A program made the position numbers and the translations under genes. A DNA stretch of 27,324 bases from an uncultured Acetatifactor sp. (lineage in GTDB: Bacteria; Bacillota; Clostridia; Lachnospirales; Lachnospiraceae): positions 1 through 27,324 of the forward strand of contig CAJTLR010000051.1 of assembly GCA_910577185.1 (NCBI GenBank), in the 5' to 3' direction. The notes beneath the pieces are model-generated. The model was not told the DNA's origin. It was given only the letters and a program-made list of their open reading frames with translations, and made no database searches. This document shows positions 21,637-27,324 of this stretch, one piece after another; within the stretch, counting starts at the first letter, position 1; each line of letters starts with the position of its first letter.

Positions 21637-23132
21637 AAATAAACGACAATGACAATGTGGTGGTGGCGCTGAAGACAATCCCTGCGGGAGAGTGGCTGGA
21701 AGTGCCGGACCATGGGGAAGTGAGAAAGATAGCGGCCCTGGAGGAAATTCCCCCGGGGCATAAGATGGCGGTCCGTGAGATTCCGGAAGGCGGCCAGGTC
21801 ATCAAGTACGGATACCGCATCGGCCATGCAAAGGAAAACATTCCTGCGGGAGCCTGGATTCACACCCACAATCTGGCCACGGCGCTGGGCGATTTGCTGG
21901 AGTATTCCTACCAGCCCGTCTCCGGCGGGGCAGAAGCGGCGGAAAGCCACGGAAGCCGGGAAGGAAGAACCTTTCAGGGATTCCGCCGCCCCGATGGCAG
22001 GGCGGGAGTCCGGAACGAAATCTGGATTATTCCCACGGTGGGCTGTGTGAACAATGTGGCCACGGCCATCGCCAGGAGGGCAAATGCTTTTGTGAAGGGA
22101 AGCGTGGAAGAAGTCATAGCCTTCCCCCATCCTTACGGCTGTTCCCAGATGGGCGAGGACCAGGAGTATACCAGGAAAATCCTGGCAGACCTGGTAAATC
22201 ATCCCAATGCGGGCGGCGTGCTGGTGCTGGGGCTGGGCTGCGAGAACAGCAATATTGATGTGTTAAAGCCTTATATCGGCCAGTATGATGAAAACAGGGT
22301 GAAATTCCTGGCGGCCCAGGATTGCGAGGACGAGGTGGAGGAGAGCCTGGAGATCATCAGGGAGCTGACAGAGTACGCCTCTTCGTTCCGGAGGGAGGAG
22401 ATTCCTGTCAGTGAACTGGTCATCGGCATGAAATGCGGGGGCAGCGACGGACTGTCCGGCATTACGGCAAATCCGCTGGTGGGCCGTTTTTCCGACCGGC
22501 TGATCAGGGAAGGAGGCACCACGATCCTCACCGAAGTGCCGGAGATGTTCGGCGCGGAGACCATACTCATGAACCGCTGTGCCGATGAGGAACTGTTTGG
22601 GCAGACGGTGAAGCTGATCAACGATTTTAAACAGTATTTTAAAAGCCACAATCAGACAATATATGAAAATCCTTCCCCGGGCAACAAAAAGGGCGGCATC
22701 TCCACCCTGGAGGACAAATCCCTGGGCTGTACCCAGAAATCGGGCAGCGCGCCGGTGAAGGGGGTGCTGCAGTACGGGGAGACGGTGCGGACAAAGGGCC
22801 TGAACCTTCTCAGCGCACCGGGCAACGACCTGGTGGCGGCCACGGCGCTGGCGGCAGCGGGGGCGCAGATTGTGCTGTTTACCACAGGGCGGGGCACACC
22901 CTTTGCCTCTCCCGTGCCCACGGTGAAAATTTCCACCAACTCCGCCCTGGCCGGGAAAAAATCCAACTGGATCGACTTTAACGCCGGAGTGCTGGCGGAA
23001 GAGGGAAATATGGAGGAAGAAACAAAAGAACTCTTCGACTATGTGACAGAGGTGGCTTCCGGCAGGAAAGTCTGCAGCGAGGAGGCAGGCTATCATGACA
23101 TGGCTATTTTCAAGCAGGGAGTGACTTTGTAA
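21621..23132 (+). CDS. uxaA: Altronate dehydratase
   Basis: Dehydrates D-altronate to 2-keto-3-deoxygluconate. The 503-residue protein has an N-terminal SAF-type domain (about 1-90, with the THNL motif) and a catalytic domain beginning GFRRPDGRAGVRNEIWIIPTVGC. Conserved cysteine-containing segments follow (PHPYGCSQ, GLGCEN, MKCGGSDGLSGI, SLGCTQKSG), which are likely iron ligands in this iron-dependent family. It is full length and not split into the two subunits seen in some related sugar-acid dehydratases. The start codon lies inside the end of uxaB, with GAGGGCGG upstream. A terminator follows immediately. Confidence 0.95.
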   Translation: MQNFIKINDNDNVVVALKTIPAGEWLEVPDHGEVRKIAALEEIPPGHKMAVREIPEGGQVIKYGYRIGHAKENIPAGAWIHTHNLATALGDLLEYSYQPVSGGAEAAESHGSREGRTFQGFRRPDGRAGVRNEIWIIPTVGCVNNVATAIARRANAFVKGSVEEVIAFPHPYGCSQMGEDQEYTRKILADLVNHPNAGGVLVLGLGCENSNIDVLKPYIGQYDENRVKFLAAQDCEDEVEESLEIIRELTEYASSFRREEIPVSELVIGMKCGGSDGLSGITANPLVGRFSDRLIREGGTTILTEVPEMFGAETILMNRCADEELFGQTVKLINDFKQYFKSHNQTIYENPSPGNKKGGISTLEDKSLGCTQKSGSAPVKGVLQYGETVRTKGLNLLSAPGNDLVAATALAAAGAQIVLFTTGRGTPFASPVPTVKISTNSALAGKKSNWIDFNAGVLAEEGNMEEETKELFDYVTEVASGRKVCSEEAGYHDMAIFKQGVTL

Positions 23133-23140
23133 AAATGAAA

Positions 23141-23180
23141 GTTCCGGTGCGTCCGCAAAAGGGCGTGCCGGGGCTTTTTT
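23141..23180 (+). terminator. Intrinsic terminator of uxaB-uxaA
   Basis: The arm 23141-23154 (GTTCCGGTGCGTCC) pairs with 23161-23174 (GGGCGTGCCGGGGC) over 14 pairs, five of them G-U, followed by six T at 23175-23180. Confidence 0.88.
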
Positions 23181-23188
23181 CGTTTTGC

Positions 23189-23217
23189 TTGACAGGAATT
23201 GTGCGCCGGCCTATACT
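23189..23217 (+). promoter_or_regulatory. mnmA promoter
   Basis: TTGACA at 23189-23194, a 17-base spacer and TATACT at 23212-23217: a nearly ideal sigma-A promoter directly after the previous operon's terminator, consistent with steady housekeeping expression. Confidence 0.9.
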
Positions 23218-23275
23218 AATAAGCAGGAAAAGGCGTGGGTAAGGACCGTGTCAAATGGGAGGAAGGGTTGCCGGA

Positions 23276-24373
23276 ATGGGATGTACAAAGGGGAAAAAGG
23301 TAGTGGTTGGCATGTCGGGCGGGGTAGACTCCTCCGTGGCCGCGTATCTGCTGAAGGAGCAGGGGTATGATGTCATAGGGATTACCATGCAGATATGGCA
23401 GGAGGATGCCCGGGAAGCCGGCAGTGGGGGATGCTGCGGCCTTTCGGCCGTGGAAGATGCCAGAAGGGTGGCCGAGATTCTGGGAATTCCCTACTATGTC
23501 ATGAATTTCCGGCAGGAATTCCGGACCCGGGTGATGGACTATTTCGTGGGGGAATATCTGCAGGGACGAACCCCCAATCCCTGCATTGCCTGCAACCGCT
23601 ATGTAAAATGGGAGGCGCTGCTGCGCAGAAGCCTGGCGCTGGGGGCGGACTATATTGCCACAGGACATTATGCCAGGGTTGCCAGGCTGGAGAACGGACG
23701 CTATTGCATCTGCCGGTCCGTGACTGCCGGGAAGGACCAGACCTATGCCCTGTACAATCTCACCCAGGATCAGCTGGCCCACACACTGATGCCGGTGGGG
23801 GCGTATGAAAAAGAGGAAATCCGGGCCATGGCGGAAAAGGCGCGCCTGCCAGTGGCGGACAAGCCGGACAGCCAGGAAATCTGTTTTGTGCCGGACAATG
23901 ATTATGCGGGGCTCATCCACAGGGAGGCGAAAGGCCCTCTGCCGGGCTGCGGCAGTTTTGTGGATGCCGCCGGAAAGACGCTGGGGCGCCACAGGGGGAT
24001 TTTTCATTATACCATAGGCCAGCGCAGGGGACTGGAACTGCCCATGGGGGAAAGAGTCTATGTGACGGAAATCCGTCCGGATACAAACGAAGTGGTGATA
24101 GGGAAAAATGAGGACCTTTTTACAAAAGAGGTGCTCTGTGACAATGTGAGCTTTATGGCCATAGAGGATTTGACGGAACCCATGAGGGTGTCTGCAAAGA
24201 TCCGCTACAATCATAAGGGAGAGTTCTGCAGGATAGAGAAACTTGCCGCGGGACAGGTTCTGGCCCATTTTGAACAGCCGGTGCGGGCTGCGGCGCCGGG
24301 ACAGTCCATATGCTTCTACGATGGGGACTATGTGCTGGGCGGCGGTATCATAACGGACCGCCGGGGACGCTGA
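23276..24373 (+). CDS. mnmA: tRNA 2-thiouridine synthase MnmA
   Basis: Puts the 2-thio group on U34 of Lys, Glu and Gln tRNAs using ATP and sulfur relayed from a cysteine desulfurase. The 365-residue protein shows the PP-loop SGGVDSS at 14-20, the catalytic cysteine C103 in RTPNPCIACN, and the persulfide-carrying C203 in DSQEICFV. A beta-barrel C-terminus (TIGQRRGLELPMGERVYVTEI) completes it. I start at 23276 (MGCTKGKKVVVG) because the ATG at 23255 would be formed from the GGGAGG ribosome site itself. It is preceded by its own strong promoter. The window shows no adjacent cysteine desulfurase. Ordinary core gene. Confidence 0.96.
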   Translation: MGCTKGKKVVVGMSGGVDSSVAAYLLKEQGYDVIGITMQIWQEDAREAGSGGCCGLSAVEDARRVAEILGIPYYVMNFRQEFRTRVMDYFVGEYLQGRTPNPCIACNRYVKWEALLRRSLALGADYIATGHYARVARLENGRYCICRSVTAGKDQTYALYNLTQDQLAHTLMPVGAYEKEEIRAMAEKARLPVADKPDSQEICFVPDNDYAGLIHREAKGPLPGCGSFVDAAGKTLGRHRGIFHYTIGQRRGLELPMGERVYVTEIRPDTNEVVIGKNEDLFTKEVLCDNVSFMAIEDLTEPMRVSAKIRYNHKGEFCRIEKLAAGQVLAHFEQPVRAAAPGQSICFYDGDYVLGGGIITDRRGR

Positions 24374-24510
24374 CAGGGCCTGCCGGAGGGTGAGGCAGAA
24401 GGAGATCCGGGAAAAGATTCCGGGGCGCACTGCCCCGGGGAGGACAGGCAACTTTTTCAGGGGAATGGCATATCATAGGCTGACAGACAATAAGAGGTAT
24501 GGGAGAAATT

Positions 24511-25038
24511 ATGGATTTTGGCTTTCAGGACAAAAATGGATTCAGAGGGGGACGATTTGGCTCTGTCACCGGCACCATTGTGGACATGGTTCCGGCCAGG
24601 ATGGGAGGCCGCCGTTCCAACGGCTGTATTATTTATGTCACCATGGAGGACATGGATGGCAATACAGTTGTCTTTTTGCTGGCACCTACCACATATGTGG
24701 TGGATTTTGATACGCTCTCCGTGGGAATGCGCTGCACTTTCTGGTATCTGATGGACGCGCCCATGGTGCTGATTTATCCGCCCCAGTACAATGCGGTGGC
24801 AGCGGCCCAGGAGAAAAACGGCAGGATGGTAAACGTGGCGTATTATGACAATGACCTGGTCAATGATACCCAGACGCTCCAGCTGAACCTGGATGCGAAT
24901 GTGGATGTGAGAACCATCAACAACCAGTATTTTCAGGGGAGTCCGGCGAATCACAATCTGGTGGTCACATATGACAATTCCACCAGGAGCATTCCGGCCC
25001 AGACCACGCCAAGGAAAGTGGTGGTGCTTTGCGACTGA
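24511..25038 (+). CDS. Conserved protein of unknown function
   Basis: I do not recognise the family. The 175-residue protein has no signal peptide or membrane segment. Its first half is beta-rich with a glycine-rich start (MDFGFQDKNGFRGGRFGSVTGTIVDM), consistent with an OB-like or other small barrel. It then has VVFLLAPTTYVVDFDTLSVGMRC, YPPQYNAVAAA and, at the end, STRSIPAQTTPRKVVVLCD. The start at 24511 has GGGAGA six bases upstream (the ATG at 24499 would overlap this site). It follows mnmA by 137 bases with no strong terminator seen and precedes the zinc-ribbon gene on the same strand. Confidence 0.7.
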   Translation: MDFGFQDKNGFRGGRFGSVTGTIVDMVPARMGGRRSNGCIIYVTMEDMDGNTVVFLLAPTTYVVDFDTLSVGMRCTFWYLMDAPMVLIYPPQYNAVAAAQEKNGRMVNVAYYDNDLVNDTQTLQLNLDANVDVRTINNQYFQGSPANHNLVVTYDNSTRSIPAQTTPRKVVVLCD

Positions 25039-25077
25039 CGGGATATGTGCGCCCATGGCCGGAGGAGTCCGAAATCG

Positions 25078-25104
25078 GGAAGGGCGGCGTTAAGTCTCCC
25101 TTCC
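25078..25104 (+). promoter_or_regulatory. Hairpin before the zinc-ribbon gene
   Basis: GGAAGGG at 25078-25084 pairs with CCCTTCC at 25098-25104 around a 13-base loop. No T-run follows; it is probably an intercistronic RNA structure. Confidence 0.45.
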
Positions 25105-25126
25105 GCACGAAAGAAAGGAAAAAGGG

Positions 25127-26119
25127 ATGTTTTTTCAATGTAAAAACTGCGGGGGAAATGTGGTGTACAGCCCCGAGCGAAAGAGGATGTACTGTCCTTT
25201 CTGCGAAAGCGAGGAGAGCGGGGAACGGACGGAAAGGTCCGGAGGCAGCCTGACGGTCTGTCCCAACTGTGGCGGGGAAGTGGCGGTGCAGGAACATACT
25301 TCCGCCACCCAGTGTCCCTACTGTGACAGTTACCTGATTTTCAATGAGAGGGTGGAGGGGAAATATGCCCCCCGGAAGATGGTTCCCTTTCAGATGGGAA
25401 AGGAGACCTGCAAGCAGTCCATTCGGGAAAAATTCAGAAAATGTCTGTTTGCCCCCACGGATTTTCTGTCCGAGGTAAGGCTGAACAGTATGCAGGGATA
25501 TTATGTGCCGTACTGGTTTTACGACTATGACACCGACTGCCGTTTTCAGGGAGAAGGCACCAGGATCCGGGTCTGGCGCAGCGGCAATAAGGAATATACG
25601 GAGACAAGTGTCTATGCCATCAACAGGGATATGAAAATCCGGTTTGAGAAGATTCCGGTGGATGCCTCGGAGCAGATGCCGGATGATGTGATGGATCTGA
25701 TAGCGCCCTTTCACTACGACCAGCTCACCGATTTCCGGCCTGAATTCATGTCCGGATTTTACGGGGAAAAATATAATATGACTGCGGACCTGGTGGAAAC
25801 GCGTGCCAGGGCGCTGATGAAGTCGGATGCAGAGAAGCTTTTGCGGGAAAGTTATGCGGGTTATAATGCCGTGAAGACAGTGCGGCAGGATGTGCTGGTG
25901 AAAGACAGCAGAACCATGTACGGGCTTCTTCCGGTATGGAAGTACATATACCGTTACCGGGATCAGGAATATCCTTTTTATGTCAACGGACAGACGGGAA
26001 AGATTGTGGGAACGGCGCCGTTTTCACGGGGGAAGTTTGTGCTGTACGTGGGAACTTTGTGGGGATGCATGACTGCGGTCCTGGCTTTGCTGCAGGTATT
26101 GCTGGGGCTTATCGGATAA
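25127..26119 (+). CDS. Double zinc-ribbon protein with C-terminal membrane segment
   Basis: A 330-residue protein. Two zinc ribbons are visible: C5-x2-C8 with C23-x2-C26, and C45-x2-C48 with C63-x2-C66. Next comes a conserved region (YAPRKMVPFQMGKETCKQSIREKF and MQGYYVPYWFYDYD), then a long mixed domain, and a hydrophobic stretch at about 304-330 that should span the membrane. Similar proteins are often misannotated as PriA helicase because of the ribbons; no helicase motif exists here. Function unknown. The ATG follows AAAGG-AAAAAGGG. Its neighbour with a TPM domain suggests a membrane or envelope role, but that is inference. Confidence 0.8.
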   Translation: MFFQCKNCGGNVVYSPERKRMYCPFCESEESGERTERSGGSLTVCPNCGGEVAVQEHTSATQCPYCDSYLIFNERVEGKYAPRKMVPFQMGKETCKQSIREKFRKCLFAPTDFLSEVRLNSMQGYYVPYWFYDYDTDCRFQGEGTRIRVWRSGNKEYTETSVYAINRDMKIRFEKIPVDASEQMPDDVMDLIAPFHYDQLTDFRPEFMSGFYGEKYNMTADLVETRARALMKSDAEKLLRESYAGYNAVKTVRQDVLVKDSRTMYGLLPVWKYIYRYRDQEYPFYVNGQTGKIVGTAPFSRGKFVLYVGTLWGCMTAVLALLQVLLGLIG

Positions 26120-26215
26120 TCGCTTCCCGGGAGCCGTGCATCACAGAAGCGGGAATGAATTTTCAGACACGCTCCAGAGATAGATTTTGTAAAAATTCGG
26201 ATGATATTGACTGAT

Positions 26216-26235
26216 ATGTGCGCCGAAACGCACAT
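26216..26235 (+). promoter_or_regulatory. Hairpin abutting the ribosome site of the TPM gene
   Basis: ATGTGCG (26216-26222) pairs perfectly with CGCACAT (26229-26235) around CCGAAA; the GGGGG ribosome site starts at the next base. Such a stem could affect ribosome access. Confidence 0.5.
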
Positions 26236-26248
26236 GGGGGTATTACAA

Positions 26249-27324
26249 ATGGAAAATGATTTTAAAAAAGAGGCCAGAAAGCAGTATCTGCGTTATTTCC
26301 GATTCTGGTTTGCGGGAATCGGGATTCTGGCCGCAGTATGTGTGGTGCTGGGCGTGGTAAGGCCGAAAAAAAGTGTGCCCAGAACGAATCATGACGCGCC
26401 GGCGGAGAGAGTATTTGACTACGCGGATGTGCTCACAGACAAGGAAGAAGAGAACCTGCGCGCATACATAGCCGGGATGGAAGAAAAACTCTGCATCGAT
26501 ATTGTGCTGGTGACCATAAACCAGTCTGTGGAAGGGGAGGAAGCCAGGCAGCAGTATGGGCTGCGCTCCGACAGCTGGGAGCAGAACATGCAGGATCTGG
26601 CGGATGATTTCTGGGATGAAAACCGGTTCGGATATAATCAGGGTTTTGAAGGGGACGGCGTCCTGCTGCTGCACAACTGGTACCCGGGACAGAACGGGGA
26701 GCATCTTTCCACCAGCGGCAGTGTGGAGAAGGCATTTGGCATCCGGGAGATTGACCGTGTGCTCTATGCGGTGGATGACTATTATGACACGGACCCTTAC
26801 AGGGCATACCGGGCTTATGTGAAAAAAGTGGGGGATTTGATGGACCGTTCCTGGAAACTGCCTTTTTCCTGGGCCACTGTCTTCATTTTACCCGTTATTG
26901 TGGCTCTGATTTATGCGATCAACGGATTTTCACAGAAAAAAGCACAGAATACCGTTGCCGTGAATGCCTATGTGGCAGGAGGGAAAGCGGAGCTGCATGA
27001 TAAGACGGATGCATTCCTGCGAAAAAGTGTAGTCACCAGGAAGATTGAGACCGCCAGTTCCGGCAGCAGCGGCAGGAATGCTGACAGCGGCAATGCTGGC
27101 CGCAGTGTGCAGGCAGGCGCGGGCGATCTGGAATTGTTATCGACAATTATCTATTGCGAAGCTGGCAACCAGTCATACGAAGGACAGCTGGCAGTAGGAA
27201 GCGTGATACTAAACCGCGTGGCCAGCAGCAGCTTTCCAAACAGCATCAGCGGCGTCATTTATCAAAGCGGACAATTTTCGCCGGTTGCAAGCGGCAGGTT
27301 TGCGCACGCGCTGGCGGCAGGTCT
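26249..27324 (+). CDS. TPM-domain protein fused to a SleB-type cell-wall hydrolase domain (3' partial)
   Basis: The frame is open from 26249 to the window end, 358 codons without a stop. Residues about 19-38 are a membrane anchor, 55-200 a TPM domain (VFDYADVLTDKEEENLRAYI, then GDGVLLLHNWYPGQ and STSGSVEKAF), and about 207-226 a second membrane segment. A Ser/Gly/Asn-rich linker follows (about 268-292). From about 294 the sequence matches SleB/Hydrolase_2 domains (ELLSTIIYCEAGNQSYEGQLAVGSVILNRV and SISGVIYQSGQFSPV), with E304 as the likely catalytic glutamate. TPM proteins normally end in a Ser/Gly tail where the hydrolase begins here. Both halves are clear; the union is unusual and could be a true fusion or an assembly or recombination artefact. 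The start follows GGGGG eight bases upstream. Confidence 0.82.
   Translation, partial: MENDFKKEARKQYLRYFRFWFAGIGILAAVCVVLGVVRPKKSVPRTNHDAPAERVFDYADVLTDKEEENLRAYIAGMEEKLCIDIVLVTINQSVEGEEARQQYGLRSDSWEQNMQDLADDFWDENRFGYNQGFEGDGVLLLHNWYPGQNGEHLSTSGSVEKAFGIREIDRVLYAVDDYYDTDPYRAYRAYVKKVGDLMDRSWKLPFSWATVFILPVIVALIYAINGFSQKKAQNTVAVNAYVAGGKAELHDKTDAFLRKSVVTRKIETASSGSSGRNADSGNAGRSVQAGAGDLELLSTIIYCEAGNQSYEGQLAVGSVILNRVASSSFPNSISGVIYQSGQFSPVASGRFAHALAAG

Noticed and set aside
24374..24384. Second copy of the CAGGGCCTGCC arm found at 2527
   Set aside because: It has no complementary arm nearby; the match is probably chance.

Overview
The window looks like chromosomal DNA of a gut-type Clostridia, most likely Lachnospiraceae. 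The reasons are moderate-to-high GC with strong AGGAGG-type ribosome sites, a CIRCE-controlled groESL, a LytTR/LiaF-like pair, a CD3324-type small regulator, a cysteine-type sulfatase, and zinc-ribbon and TPM-domain proteins. This assignment is inferred from gene content; no rRNA or tRNA gene is present to confirm it.

Layout. (1) 227-7341, plus strand: a uronate/glycan operon with a GH2 beta-glycosidase, a GH3 NagZ-type beta-N-acetylhexosaminidase, mannonate dehydratase (uxuA) and fructuronate reductase (uxuB). (2) 7462-10234: a bidirectional terminator, a small minus-strand gene with a possibly frameshifted start, then HrcA/CIRCE-controlled groES-groEL. (3) 10408-12466: a 94-bp tandem repeat leading into a 57-residue protein, then a LytTR regulator and a LiaF-like membrane protein. 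(4) 16863-12470, minus strand: a LacI-family regulator, glucuronate isomerase (uxaC) and a sulfatase. (5) 16999-20077: an accessory block with a CD3324-like regulator, a methyltransferase, a DUF1062-like zinc protein and a GNAT acetyltransferase. (6) 20074-23180: tagaturonate reductase (uxaB) and altronate dehydratase (uxaA), with a strong promoter and a perfect LacI/CcpA-type operator. (7) 23189-27324: mnmA, an unknown protein, a double zinc-ribbon membrane protein, and a protein that joins a TPM domain to a SleB-type hydrolase domain and runs off the end.

How they work together. UxaC feeds both branches: glucuronate to fructuronate (UxuB, UxuA) and galacturonate to tagaturonate (UxaB, UxaA), both ending at 2-keto-3-deoxygluconate. 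The GH2, GH3 and sulfatase have no obvious signal peptides and could supply monosaccharides from imported, uronate-rich, possibly sulfated oligosaccharides such as glycosaminoglycan fragments. No transporter, KDG kinase or KDPG aldolase is in the window.

The most interesting signal is in the accessory block. The CD3324-like gene and the DUF1062-like gene are each preceded by an 8-codon leader ORF with a good ribosome site, ending in GCA-TAG-C. That end lies inside a hairpin that can re-pair with a downstream segment ahead of the gene's own ribosome site. The layout matches translational attenuators of ribosome-targeting-antibiotic resistance genes, but the peptides (MRRYVMAA and MTTPVSFA) and the targets are not ones I recognise. 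Other notable items are a nested palindrome before uxuA with two mutually exclusive pairings, a tandem repeat whose hairpin shows compensatory changes, and the TPM-SleB fusion.
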